Assembly (NCBI GenBank): GCA_015178975.1
Contig: WHVD01000148.1
Location: forward strand, 124,001-188,000
Reading direction: 5' to 3'
DNA length: 64,000 bases
Origin: Hysterangium stoloniferum
Taxonomy: Eukaryota > Basidiomycota > Agaricomycetes > Hysterangiales > Hysterangiaceae
Shown: positions 1 to 11,500 of the stretch, piece by piece
Position numbering within the stretch: position 1 is the first letter of the stretch
Layout of the letters: every line of letters starts with the position of its first letter
Translations under genes and position numbers: made by a program
The notes under the pieces: generated by a model
What the model was told of the DNA's origin: nothing
The model's input: only the letters and a program-made list of their open reading frames with translations
Databases searched by the model: none

Positions 1-741
1 CATCAATCTGAGGATAATTGTGCGAAATTCAGGGTCATCAATGTTGCTGCCTTGTCCAGTTGCTTTTTCCCAAGCTTCTCGGAGGGCAGTGAAATGTGCA
101 TGCAAATCTGCCCCATCAGTATGTCATATGGAACATAAGGCATTTTTGGCATTTAAGCAGCCTATATCAGAAACAGCGTCATATATGGTGGTGAGTGTGG
201 TCCATGCCTCTGCAGCTGTTTTCATTGACCTGATACCAAAACCGAGAGGGTTCTTAACATTTAAGGTAATTATACTCTTGGCATATGCATCACATTGTGT
301 CCATTCATCTGATGTCAGTGTCGTCGAGCCCCAGCAGCTTGTTGCCATCTGTGGTTGGGTGGCTGAGGAGGGCATCTGAGGTTTCATTATTGTGCCAATC
401 AGGTATCCATATACACCTCATGCATTTGCAGCAGACAGGATGGTCTCTTTCCAGGAGTACCATTTACTCCCATTGAAACATTCATCAGTGGAAAGCTGGA
501 AAAGGGACGGTTGTGTAGACATAGTTGTCATTCAAAAAAATATATCTCAGGGTTTCAGTTTAAGTTTGGTTTAGTGTGCAGATGCTTTCAGTGATGCATT
601 CTTCAGTTCGAAGGTCAGGGTTCAGGTTCAGGTTCGAGTTTGGGTTCAGTTTGGGTTCAGGTTTGGGTTTGGGTTTGGGTTTGGGTTTGGGTTCAGGTTC
701 AATGTATGTACATGTTATTCTGTTACTTGTCAACTAGGGAT
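1..741 (-). mobile_element. Ty1/Copia gag and leader fossil
   Basis: Minus-strand translation of about 525-1 gives an N-terminal Copia gag region of the UBN2/DUF4219 type, with the FNGSKWYSWK-like start and the later AEAWTTLTTIYDAV stretch typical of Copia capsids. Between this and the primer-binding site at 742-754 lies a leader rich in GGGTTT-like hexamers. The element runs off the left edge of the window, so only its 5' end is seen. It is a broken fossil with perhaps one or two breaks in the visible part. Confidence 0.75.
615..700. repeat. Hexameric GGTTCA/GGGTTT simple repeat
   Basis: A tract of GGTTCA and GGGTTT units lies in the untranslated leader of the Copia fossil. It is not TTAGGG, so it is not telomeric repeat. 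Low complexity, no coding role seen. Confidence 0.8.
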
Positions 742-754
742 GGGGCCCATAGCC
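742..754 (-). other. Primer-binding site, initiator tRNA-Met half type
   Basis: Read on the minus strand this is GGCTATGGGCCCC, directly after an LTR end in AATA. It matches the anticodon-loop side of initiator tRNA-Met (GGGCCCATAACC), the half-tRNA primer used by Drosophila copia and Ty5. One base differs from the three other copies in this window. Confidence 0.6.
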
Positions 755-1981
755 TATTACAAGTATAATATCTACCGAGCAATTGTTAGTCTGCTAATGT
801 GTGAAGGACAACATGTTTATGAGTAACATACCTCAGTCAATATGAAGGTGGTAAATCGACTGAGGTACATACAATAGTTGTAGCTGTATTTATGCGAATA
901 CAAACAATAGCTCCTAAAGCACAATGAGACAGTAAGACAAAAGAAAAAATGGAACAAAAGAGTAAATGGACAAAAAGACTGTTTGGGACTCATGTTTTAT
1001 TGTTTTGTGGTGAGTTCTCCTTGTGTTTGTTCAGGCATGTGTAAGACATAGTTCATTACAGATTTGGCCTTGTCCTGAAGGACTGGCCATGTCTCAATTC
1101 AGTTTCAAAGCAGAAGATATTGGGGACACAGTGCAGAACAGTGTATCAGGTTGATGTCCTACTGTGAAATGCCCATTTGTGTCTCATTCCCAATCAAACA
1201 TCCATTTGTTATGGTTGCATGCCACCAACTGTGGGTACACCCGCTGGAATTGGATGGGAAACTGCCATGATTTCACCCTTCGAAACCCGTTTCATTATAC
1301 AATGGTGATGATGACAGCGGATTATCGTTTTCGAATATGACATCAATATATATCGACCACAAATATTCTCTATTGTGTCTACTCGATTTTCTAGCAAAAG
1401 TCGGACTGGACCGAATAAGAAACGCCGGGGAATCGGCGAGAATTTTAACCCCGCCGCGGGGAGCCTGCTCAATTCCAATCAGCCAACCTTCTATCTGTGT
1501 TAATGCCTTTCCAAAAACTTTCGCCAGATGCTCGCCGAATAAGAACGATCATTGTCGCGTTGCCCATAGCAGGCGTAACAGCTTGTATGTCTTCGTGATC
1601 AAAGACAGCCCCTTCACCACTCACACGACCATATTGTTGGTTTCAGATGTCCTCTATAAACGCCTCGTGTTGGGAGAGCAGCAGAGGAAACTGGAACATG
1701 TCAAGGGTCCTATTATTCCTCTAAACACGACAGCGCCCCGTCCACCGCCTCAGCCGGAGAACCGTGAATCATGACCTATAAGGACTCAAATGTAAGGAAA
1801 CCTCCACTCGATTTTTTCACAATACCAGGCATATGGTAGGTAATCTAGTAATATCTCTAAATGTTCCTAAAGATCCATTGTAGCTTATGCCATTACAGAG
1901 TGCCAGGCTCTTCGAGGCCTGCCTTCTCGTAGATCCCCGTCCATCTGCCACCGCTCCTCCATTTTTTGTCTATTGGACGGT
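755..1981. other. LTR remnant, then sequence with no recognised gene
   Basis: The first 70-80 bases on the right of the primer-binding site are the end of a Copia LTR; its outer border could not be fixed. From about 830 to 1981 I see no conserved protein and no RNA gene; the open frames there are short and overlap on both strands. The last few hundred bases are the 3' side of the Mic10 gene. Confidence 0.5.
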
Positions 1982-2523
1982 CTAGTTACTCTCCTTTACT
2001 GCCTCTCTGGGGAGGATTCTTGTCCCTTGTATCCGTGCGGGGTTGAATGAGCGATCACAGTCGGCGTAGGCTGCACCGAGTCCAAATCCACTGGAAAGAA
2101 AGATCGGCCATGTGCGTCCTGTGGTATTGCATGTCGTAGAACATAGAAATGGCAGATTTTAAGTGGATTAGAAACGGAGGCGTGGACGTATATAAAAATA
2201 TTTTGGAGGGGTTAGTGCTTCACTTACGTCGGAATAGAATGACAGATGCGACGACACCGACACCGAACCCTACGCCTCTAAAAAATATTTCTCGTTAGTA
2301 TAGCGACGCACTTGTAAGGTTCCGAGGACACATACGCTTTGACTATCAGGTCGGCCACTGCGGAAGAAAATGAAGCGTCAGGGAGCATGCCCACAAGGCA
2401 ACGAATCTACTGACAACAACGGTCATACTAGAACGCGATCAGAAACGATAATAAATAGGTATATCTAGCAGTCACCTTTTGAACGACAATGTTCTCGCTG
2501 GAAGACGGCTTGGAACTCGACAT
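1982..2523 (-). CDS. MIC10: MICOS complex subunit Mic10 homologue
   Basis: Mic10 is the small inner-mitochondrial-membrane protein that bends the membrane at cristae junctions. Four exons are proposed: 2523-2476, about 2406-2336, 2277-2228 and 2118-1982, totalling 102 codons with stop. The exon 3/4 product carries both glycine-rich transmembrane segments of the family, GVGFGVGVVASVILF and GFGLGAAYADCD, separated by the basic RRTWP turn, and ends with the SFNPARI tail common in fungal members. Introns 2 and 3 have clean GTATGT and GTAAGT donors. The first intron is less sure: the donor is GTGACT and the acceptor chosen (TAG before 2406) keeps frame but gives KIRCL where the family has KWDRCL, followed by about 12 extra residues before the conserved ADLIVK. 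It is divergently arranged with the next gene. Identity is strong from exons 2-4. Confidence 0.85.
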
Positions 2524-3165
2524 GTTGGAGACTCGGTCACCTTTTGTGATGACGGGCGTCTGACCAAACAACCCTAAACTACGCGACGGACTGATCTCAT
2601 GAAGCCGGGTTGTATCCGCTTTTACTCAGAAGGTATATCCTCGTTGTGACTTGGACATTCGAATGGAGTGTTATCTGGGCACAAATAATCAACGTTAAGC
2701 TGTTTCAAAGTGTTCACGCCAGCCAAGCTCTAAATGGCATCCACCAACGTGTTGGCCCATGCATGCATCGTTCTTCCATGATGACTGTTAATCTAATATT
2801 ACTCAATATTTACGAAAGCATCACTCAGTCCAATATTTTTGCAACTCAGCGCAGTAATTTTCGGTCGCTGTCATCCCTACTCCTTGTAACACGCAGCTCC
2901 CTCACCGCACCCTCGCATTCGCGCCATGGCTGGCTGACTCGAGCAGAAGCTGCATTTGCCAAAAAACCGCAGTAAACATGGCAAAACACGACGGACTTCA
3001 CGCGGCATCAGACCCCCCATCGCTCGCTTCGAGATAATTCCGAGCACGAGGCACTCTCTTCGGTCACCCGCCTCATGGTCCATTTACTCGGATCTTATTT
3101 GAACCCCCCTTCGCGCTGCTTTTGCAGGCCCACCACATTCCACATCTTTGTTTTCCCCTCTCCAC
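2524..3165. other. Divergent intergenic region
   Basis: Lies between the start codons of the Mic10 gene (minus) and the proline-rich gene (plus), so it must contain both promoters. No clear TATA box was seen. The short open frames here look like chance frames. Confidence 0.5.
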
Positions 3166-3997
3166 ATGTCGACCATGTCAGCCAAGTCAACGTACAAAGG
3201 CACCCCGCCAAAGTAAGTCGCGCAGCTGTGGACATCCGGATCGCGGTGCTTGCTGGTCGATGATGGCTAATCGCGCTGGCTGCGCTGCGCCGTGTTGCTA
3301 GATATCTAAACGACTTCAGCAAGGCCCTGGCCTCCGAGGTCCGGATCCTCCTGCAGGAGGTCGGAAAGCTTCGAGACGAGCGGCGCGCTCTCCAATTGTG
3401 AGTCTGCACACACCCCGCGCGCACGCGATCTCGCACCCCGCAGCTGATCACATGCCCATCGCGCGATCCAGTGAAATCGCCGAGCTCATGGCCGTCAAGT
3501 CGAAGCACGGCGCGGGCGGGGAGTACGCGCCCGACTGGAAGCCAAAGGTACGCACGCCGCCCTGCTGCGCACCACCGCCGCCGCGCTAACGTGTGCAAAA
3601 AAAAAAAAAAAATTGCACCCCCCACAGACGGACGCGGCGCCCGCACCCGCGCCCGCGCCCCCGCAGAGGAGCCCGCCGCGCCCGAACCCGCCAAGCCCGC
3701 GTGGCGCGCGGTCAACAAGCGCACGATCGCGCTCAAGCGCGAGAACCCCAAGGCGCTGCCGCCCCAGCCCGCCCCGCCGCCGCCGCCCGAGTCGAAGCCC
3801 GCCCCGCCCGCGTGGAACACATGGAAACGTACGCCCGCTTTTTTCTTGTCGCAGGCTGTCGTGGCCCCCGTCGTGCTCACGCTGCTTTTTGCATTCCCAC
3901 AGCCAACCCGCTCATCCAGGCCACGCCACGGATGCCCCCGGCTCCCGCACCACCGCCGCCGCCGACGCCCCGCCCCCAGGGGCTCTTTGGGGAGTAA
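3166..3997 (+). CDS. Conserved-looking proline-rich protein, unknown function
   Basis: Not recognised as a named family. Exons 3166-3212, 3302-3397 and 3472-3547 have good GTAAGT/GTGAGT donors and join in frame to give an N-terminal 73 residues: a basic start, a helical stretch YLNDFSKALASEVRILLQEV followed by KLRDERRALQ (possible coiled coil), then SKHGAGGEYAPDWKPK. A second part (about 3628-3828 and 3903-3997) encodes EEPAAPEPAKPAWRAVNKR, then ALPPQPAPPPPPESKP, WNTWKPNP and a proline-rich tail ending GLFGE. This second part reads well only in a frame that does not follow from the obvious CACAG acceptor at 3627, so the junction between the two parts is unresolved. An ATG at 3175 is an alternative start. 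The strong GC and proline content is local to this gene. Confidence 0.6.
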
Positions 3998-4594
3998 ATA
4001 GCGTGATCCCTTTGCGTGCGATTGTGATCGTGTATTAGAACGCTCCGTATGCTATGTAGCCTGTCTACATACTGTGTCCACTACATCCGAGTGTTCCATG
4101 TGTGTGCCCTATGCGTGTCGAATAATGATATATGTACCTATCCCACAAATGTTATGACGACTTGGACAGATATAGCCCCAATTAATGTAGCCCTTAACAT
4201 TTTTCCAATGTTTATACTTTAAATCTCGCGCGCGCGCGCGACGGACAAAAACGTGATTGTGGTATTGGTATTTCTTTAATAACAGGGTGGTGGCATTCTA
4301 GTACAATTATACTGATATGGTATGTATCATGATGCGTGAAGACAGAGAGAGAGAGTGCGGATAATGCTGCGATTAGAAAAAGATTTGCCAGGGCACGGAT
4401 CCATGGAGGTTGAGATATACGATATACAAAGAATACAGGTTGGGCGCGGGTCTTGAGGTCTTGGGGTCTTGAGGTCTTGAAAGCAAAATAGGAATGGGCT
4501 AAACATGCGAAAAATGGATGCGTGATTAAGACAACGATTCGATTGTAGATTGCAGTATGCAGGGACATGGGGTTAAATTTGGATTTGCTGGTTA
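3998..4594. other. Convergent 3' regions, with a short CG repeat
   Basis: Space between two convergent genes.  A (CG)n tract of about 14 bases lies near 4228 and an AG-rich microsatellite near 4344. No gene or RNA was recognised; it presumably holds the 3' UTRs of both neighbours. Confidence 0.5.
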
Positions 4595-7500
4595 TTACTT
4601 TGTTTTGGACGTAGGGTTGGGTAGGGACTTGGTTGGGACGTCGCGGACTTGAATACGGACAAAGAGTGTCGAGAATAGATACTGGGAGAGCTGCTGATCA
4701 TGAAGCGGTAGATGTCGGTACCCTATCAAATTCGATCACAATCACAAACGACAAGTCAGCATGATGCTCTAACACCCCAGACCCAACACACATGGCAAAT
4801 ACCACGAACAAACGGCGAACAACAAACAACGAACAACGAACAATAAACAACGACCACCGAACAACAAACAAGCAAAGAAAGGGAAAAAAAAAAAAAAGGA
4901 AAGCCCGACTCACCCTCCTGCAAGCTTCCCAAACTAGAACAATACCCCGCAATCGGCCCGCTCTCATCATCGCCGTCCTCCTTCACTTCAAACTTGACAA
5001 AGATCAGGTCGCGCATGTCCCCCACACAGTCGAACGGGAGCGACAGCGCCTCCTCCCACACGGGATTGAACCCGTTGTTCTTCACCACGCCCGTGCGGCA
5101 CGTCACCGTGCGCGCCGTGGACGAGGAGGGGCTCGTTGCGTTCGCGCTCGCGCCGGGCTTCGGGCTCGCTGGCGTAGTCTGCGTGGGGGTGCGCGTGCGC
5201 GTGATCGGCACGCTGGTTGTCGACGTCGAGGTTGACGAGGAGGAGGAGGACGAAGACGCTGGCGTGGCGGCGCTTTCGCATCCAAACGGAGAATGCGTCC
5301 AGTCGGGAATCAGGACTGACACTTCGACAAAGGGGTCGATGATGTGCTTGTTGAGGATCTCCCTTCCTTCCTTGTCCTTTGCTCTGGGAAGCTGCTGGGC
5401 TGAGATGATCTGTACGTACAAGCCGTCGGACAGGGACAGGGACAAAGACGAGGACGAGCATCAGCAAAAACGCGTCAACGCGGCCGAGGACCGGAACGAA
5501 TACGAACCGTGACGTCAAGATAATGCTCTGTACGCCGAGAGAGCTCGACTTTGTCCGCGTTACGGAGCGGCGGAGGCTTGAGGAGATATCCCGTGCGGCC
5601 ATTTTGCTGGAACATGGTGTGGTTGATCATGTACCCCAGATCTGCACACACAAAATCCAAGTCAGCCAAAAAGAAAAAAGAAAAACACCACTCCACATAC
5701 CAAACGTCTGCCAATTAATCGCCACCAGCTGCGCCCCCGCAGCCCAATACCTATGCGGCTCATAATTCGACGAATTCAGCCGCAAGCCCTTCGGATATAT
5801 CCGCACGACATGCGTCTTATTGTGCTTGATCAGGTCGAACATATTCGCCTTCAGCACCTTATTCGCCGTGCCCTCCGAGAGCGAGAAGACGTGTTCGGCG
5901 GCGTACTGCTCCTTCTTGTTGATGCCGCGGCACTTGACGCCAACGGTGTACACGAGGAGCGCAGCGAGGGCAGCGGACATTTTCACCTTCGGACGGGGCT
6001 CGTTGCTCGTCTGCGGGAGGGGCTTTGGCTTTGACAGGGGGGAAGGCGGTTGGCCGCGGACGCGTTGGAAAACGTGGCGGGCGATGTTAAGGCCTTGCTC
6101 GAGCTCGGCTGAGAAATGTAAGCATCAGAGATATTCACACATCGCACACGGCGGGCTGGCTCGAACTTCACCTTTCAGTTCTTTCGCTTCAACTAGAAAA
6201 AGAGAGTAGTATCCATCTTCAATACCAAATAAATAGACAGCACAGCAAAACAAACCTTTCAACAGCCTCTCCGCCTTGGCAGTCTCGGACTCGTCCATCG
6301 ACGAACTCTCCGTCTCGTACACGCCCTTCTCCGTCTCCCTCGCGTTCCCCCGCCCATCAATAACAAGATTCAGATTCTTCGCCTTCAGCAAGACCTTGCC
6401 CCGCAAATCCTCGGGACTCGGCAGGGTATCCAAGTCCGCCCCAATAGGTTGCCCCTCCAGCGGCCCCGTGATCAAGGCGGTTCCAAACACCTCCTTCATG
6501 ATCTCCGCCACCATGTCTTGCTGCACGAGCGAACAATGTATCTCGGCGGAGATGACAATCGGGTATGGCGACGCCACGAAGGCGTACTTGGCGATCGCGA
6601 GGCACACTTCCCGCACGGACACTTTGGAGGTGAGCGTCTTGCCGTGAAAGATCTGCGGCTCACTGTCGCCATCGTATATGTCCACTGTCGATGGCAGCGG
6701 AGCAACGCATGGTCGTCAGCAACGGCGGTGCCGAGAAAGCGGGTAAATCGCACTCACATTCGACGCTACGGCAGCCCTGCAGCAGTGCCCTGATGTATCC
6801 CTCTGTCGTACTCATTCCAACGAGCTGGTGTCCGACAAGGTAGGTATTATGCGAAGACGAGATATAATATTCCGAAAGCGGCCTCGTCATGTCATGTTGC
6901 ACATCCGTGAATGGCGCATTCTCAGCGGATAGAAGGAAGGATGTGAATGCAGCCAGAGAGAGCGACGTCGAAGATGGCGTGGAACCAGGCAAAGGCACGG
7001 ATGATGACTTTGGTGAATGGCTGAAGACACTGGAAGCCGGAGATGAGGATGACATGAGGGTATCAGATGGTAGCGGTATGTTCTTGCGTAGAGGCGATGG
7101 TGACGCGTTAGGGGTGTGGTCGCTGCTATGGAGGGGTAATGATACGCTGGAGATGTCTGGGAGCCGTCTCGCGGGCAACGCGGGCGATTGGGGAGGAATC
7201 AGGGCGAAACGGTGGAACATCTTCTCCAGCTCGGCATCGGAGAGTGTAGACTACAAACAAAATGTCAATCACAACCATCACTGCCGGACTGAAAGAACGC
7301 ACCTTTTGGCTGCCCTTCATGAACTGTATAAACTTGTTCAAGTCGAGCTCGCCACCAGCACAAATGGTGTTGTACAGCCTCTTGACCTCAGATCGTGCCT
7401 TGAGAAGCTTGACAAAACGCTGGAAATCCTGGAAATCCAGATATTCGCGCTTGTTGATGTCCGCTTGCTGAAGACAACAAGACGCGCAGTTAGTGAGTCA

Positions 7501-8709
7501 GACGGGACCTCAGCGCACGCGCCAGCTCACCGTAAACCGCTTGAACAAGTCCGCCTCCGGGGCATGGATATTCAAGCGCAGGCAGAGCTTCTTGACTTCT
7601 TTCCACTCGAGCCGCTCCTCCCCGCTCTCGTCCGCACACTTCCAATAGAGCCGCTCCCACGCCTTCTCCCGCCGCTCGACGCCCTTCAGCCCCTCCCCCG
7701 TGGCCTTGGTCCGCATGCTGCTCGCCAGCTCCTGGCGAATCTCCCACAGCTTGCGCGTGGTGTTGACCCACATGTGGAACACGTCCGCGGCGGGCGCGAT
7801 GATGTGCAGCGTCTTGTACTTGCCGTCGGCCATGTATATGAACGTGAGCCAGCGCGGCTCCGCGTCCGCGGCGATCTTGAACTGCGCGCGGTACGAGCGC
7901 GTGTCGGCGGCGACGCGGATCTCCTTGATCGCCTCGATGGGCACTACGATGGGGACGCGGGGGGGGGTGAGCGGCGCACACGGGGAGAAGGGAGCAGAGG
8001 GAAATGTGTACGCACGGACGCCGCCCCCGCTCTTCTTCGACTCCCAGAGAATCTGGCCCTGGTCGGGATCGAGCGTGAATAGTCTTGTCTGCACCTTCTT
8101 CGCGGACACCTTGAGCAGAGGGGTCCCGCGCAGGAGCAGCGCGGGGACCTTGACTTCATCGGCCGCATCGTCGGTAGAAACGGCATCTACAGAGTGAGTG
8201 TCGGGTGGGCCATGGGAGGAGAGCGATGGCTGATCATCGTGATCTGCAAGGGCATGTGCGTGCTCGTTCACAGAAGACAATGGCGATGACACAGATGGGA
8301 AGTCGGAATCGTCCATGGCAATGCTGGGGGGTCGAATGAGATGTTTGAAGGCAGGCCGTGCGTTGGCAGGGAGACGTTCAGAGAGTGCACGGCGATGATG
8401 GGGGTGCACGTCGGAATTTAGATTTGAGCCCGAGGTGGTAGGCGCCGAAGCAAGGCTTGTACTCTGTGACCGGGTGAGGCCGCCGCCAAGGCTGCGGGGC
8501 ATGTTCTTGATATTTTTCACGCTCGCCAGCGACTTGAAAATGGCACTAATGCTGCCATCGCTGAATTTGCGGCGATGGATTTTCTTTGGTGACTCGAGGA
8601 TGTCGTCTGCGTCTGAGCTAAGCTGGCCAGAGCAAGTGAGGATATTGCTTGCTCGACGGAGTTGGGGACGAGAAGGGGCGTCTTGGGAGGGTAGGGCATC
8701 TGAATCCAT
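4595..8709 (-). CDS. PLC1: Phosphoinositide-specific phospholipase C (delta-like)
   Basis: Hydrolyses PIP2 to IP3 and diacylglycerol at the membrane. Ten exons fit end to end in frame: 8709-8016, 7943-7531, 7467-7303, 7250-6758, 6684-6256, 6192-6172 (only 21 nt), 6108-5701, 5641-5508, 5409-4914 and 4722-4595, giving 1126 residues. Order of domains: serine-rich N-terminus; PH domain ([18 protein letters not shown] to [13 protein letters not shown]); EF-hand region ([27 protein letters not shown]); X box with the two catalytic histidines in [10 protein letters not shown] and FHGKTLTSK, and VELDIYDG; acidic X-Y linker; Y box ([23 protein letters not shown]-type, here with N before SSNYEPH); C2 domain with a serine/threonine insert (about 5230-5110) and ending [21 protein letters not shown]. 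Start chosen at MDSDALP; an in-frame ATG 18 codons upstream (8763) is possible. Length is within the fungal range. Confidence 0.95.
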
Positions 8710-9541
8710 GAGAGAAAGGAGGGGGGGGAGAATAGAGAGGGGGAGGGGGAGAGGTGGCTCCAAATCTTGCTAAGTACTTGCTTGCGCTGGAGATCACGTG
8801 CGTCAGGCGCCCATTTCTGACGCATTGGGACAGGCTGATTATCGACGATAGAGCCGGGACATCGATCCGGGAGGAGTCTTGTACCAAAAATGGAGGAAAG
8901 TTTGATTTGGGGGGATATTTAGTGGCCTGGCGTTGAGAAAGTAATGGGTAAAAAGAAGGAAATAGACTGAGCTGTGGAATAACGTTATCATGACATGCGC
9001 AGAGCCACTTTGTATCGGTTCATGAGCCGTTGAGGCAAAAAACGTCTGGGGTGGCACAACTCACCGCCTCCGCGTACCTAGAATAATTCAAATGGCTGCG
9101 TGCATGATGCGCATTACATGTAGCCATGGCTCGTACTATGCGCAGGTGTATGTGCCCATGGCGCGATCTGGGGAAAAACGCAAGGATCGCGGGACACATT
9201 TAGCAAACGTGTGTGGACGTCCCGTGGTCCCTCAACCAGGGAACGGCCACGTTCAACTTTGCCAGTGCCACGCAACCTGTCCTAGCGCTCCGAAGCAACC
9301 CATTTATTGACCGATCCACAGGCAAGAAGCACTCTCAATTGGGAATGCTATTATCGCTTGCCTGCTGCGTGCCTTCTTTCGTCAATACAGCATCCCAGTG
9401 TTCATATCGGGAACAGATACTTTTTTTCGGCGCAGGCACAGGTTCGGAAGTGAGATTGACCCGATACTTCGAAGCTGAGGATGAGCGACTTCGATGTCAG
9501 ACAAGTCGGCGAGAAATTGACCGGCGCATAGTTCAACGTGG
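8710..9541. other. Intergenic, no gene recognised
   Basis: Upstream region of the phospholipase C gene, beginning with a GA/GGGA-rich tract (about 8720-8750) that may be part of its promoter or 5' UTR. No conserved coding sequence, tRNA or transposon was recognised. Confidence 0.5.
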
Positions 9542-9697
9542 GGAGCGTTCAACTTGGGTAGCATCCACAGTTCATCACGGGGAGCGTTCAACTTGGGTAG
9601 CATCCACAGTTCATCACGGGGAGCGTTCAACTTGGGTAGCATCCACAGTTCATCACGGGGAGCGTTCAACTTGGGTAGCATCCACAGTTCATCACGG
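9542..9697. repeat. 39-bp minisatellite, four copies
   Basis: Four tandem, nearly identical 39-bp units (9542-9580, 9581-9619, 9620-9658, 9659-9697) beginning GGAGCGTTCAACTTGGGTAG. Because 39 is a multiple of three, open frames run through on both strands; I do not regard either as a gene. Confidence 0.95.
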
Positions 9698-9790
9698 GTA
9701 GCATGCACGCTTCAACATGGATAGCATGCACGCTTCAACACGGATAGCATGCACGCTTCAACACGGATAGCATACACTGCGTAGCATACA
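9698..9790. repeat. 23-bp minisatellite next to the 39-bp array
   Basis: About four copies of a 23-bp unit containing GTAGCATGCACGCTTCAACA, decaying at the right end. It shares the TAGCAT and TTCAAC words with the 39-bp unit, so the two arrays probably have a common origin. Confidence 0.85.
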
Positions 9791-11331
9791 CGTTGCTATC
9801 CTGCGCTGCCGTACCGGAAGAGCCCGGACCATAAAAAACCAAGGCTCACCAGCGAATTTGGGTACATCACGAGTTCATGATCATGACAAGGAGAAATTGG
9901 ATAATTGGGACGCCACCCACACTCACAGCCCAAGCGCGCTCGCACGTGGTGGTTCTCAAAATAATGTGATATCCCAGCGCCAGTTGTCCATTTCCCCAGA
10001 AATAATTTCTATACATTTTATATTTTGGCAAAGATAACGAAACTGCCATCTTACTGCGGACGACCTCGGATAACGGGCCATGATAGGCTTACACGGCGTC
10101 GATCACATTGCTATGAGAAATCAAATGGCTGCTCTGTAATTCATTTCAGCTAAACGGAGAAAAAAAAAAAGAAGATTTCAAATTCGAAGCGAGTACTGGT
10201 ACTATATCTTTTCTCAGTGACTGCCGTGGGCAACACAGATTAAACAAAAAAAAACAAAAAAAAACAAAATTGCTCACGGCAGGTTCGAGCGGCTTGATGG
10301 TCGTCAACTTGTCCTCGTCATGTGCACGAGGCAAGCGGTGCGGCAGGCTATATTGACCATACACCGCCGGCAATGGCAACGAGCTCTTACCTCAATAACT
10401 GCCCGTTCATTAATATTCCGCTTTGGTGCACACACGCGCACGATAGACTCGCGTCCAGATGTCATTTAATGAACTTTAGAAACGTGTTTTTTTTTCCCAA
10501 CATTAAACCAGGGTCCATTGCCGCCCTGAATTGAAGTCGTGCAACAATTTCGAGTTGCCCGTTCGATGATTTAGGGGCCTCCGGGGGTGATTAAGCTCAA
10601 GGTTTCCACGCCTCACATTCATGACACACACTTCGCAGCGTTCAAACCACCTCCTGCCCATGCATACGCGGCGCGGGGGTCGGGCCTACCTTACGCCCGA
10701 CGTCAACGTTCGGCATTCAACACTGAGCACTGAATGCTTCAACGAGGCAAGGAAATGAAATCGACACCTCCCCCCTGTATCAAAATCAAGGCCAGTTCGA
10801 TTCTAGGACATGACTACATTTAGTTCTCGAGGTCGACGGCAGAATCACAAAAAGGCGTTCAATCCGCTTCTTCACTTTTGCCGCGAAGATCTCGAAAAAT
10901 GTTCCTTGCGCGCGACACCCCGCTCGTGCGATCATTCATTAAATGTGACCAGATGTGACAGGTCGTGTCAAGTATATTACATCTTTCTCTGAAAGTTGTT
11001 TAATAATTACTCAAGATGGCAAGTATTATTGATTCTCACTCTACTAAGATCCAGACGTTATCAAGAATAATACACAACATATTTATAAACTTATAATTTC
11101 TACATGCTTCCTTTGTCCGTGCTTGCCCGCCCTCCATAAACCATTATCCTGACTTCTACACAACCTCAAATTCTGACCCATGACGACTTTCCTCATCTGC
11201 ACATTTACTCTTTTGGTCGAAAAGGATGTCACCTGAGGAAGATAAAAAAAGCGTCTTCCTCATCATGTGACAAGACGCAGACGAAGAGCCACAGCGACAG
11301 CCACATCCACCAGCGAAACAGGTTTGGCCGT
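9791..11331. other. No gene recognised
   Basis: About 1.5 kb without a supported gene. It holds A-rich runs near 10158 and 10250 and a CG-rich part near 10560-10740. Short frames occur on both strands but none resembles a known protein or has intron signals that extend it. Confidence 0.5.
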
Positions 11332-11500
11332 TGTCATGTGTTTTTTTCCTCCTTTTCCTTGTTTTTCCAAGGAAATTCCTGAAAATGTAATTAAATGTAC
11401 TTATATCGCAACTAAATATGCAGTTCGGCACTTAATTTACATCGCGCAGGAATATTATTTTACCAATTTACTTTGCCACCTCTAGTCGAGTCATTGGCCT
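11332..11500 (+). repeat. Fragment of LTR-like element G
   Basis: Begins TGTCATGTGTTTTTTTCC like the start of element G at 18149 (minus) and 40673, shares the block around AAATGTACTTATATCGC, and then the CCACCTCTAGTCGAGT word found several times inside G. Most of G is missing, so it is a deleted remnant. Confidence 0.55.

Noticed and set aside
615-700. GGGTTT tract as telomeric repeat
   Set aside because: The unit is not TTAGGG, it is mixed with GGTTCA, and it lies in the leader of a Copia fossil.
1337-1774. 145-codon plus-strand frame near the Mic10 gene
   Set aside because: No conserved motif, no sensible composition, and it overlaps another frame on the opposite strand.
3095-3880. 261-codon minus-strand frame rich in Ala/Arg/Gly
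   Set aside because: Antisense shadow of the GC-rich proline-rich gene; crosses its introns without splice logic.
6889-8082. 397-codon plus-strand frame
   Set aside because: Lies antisense to exons and introns of the phospholipase C gene; arginine/leucine-rich shadow.
9213-9708. Long open frames on both strands
   Set aside because: They depend on the 39-bp tandem repeat; both strands are open only because the unit is divisible by three.
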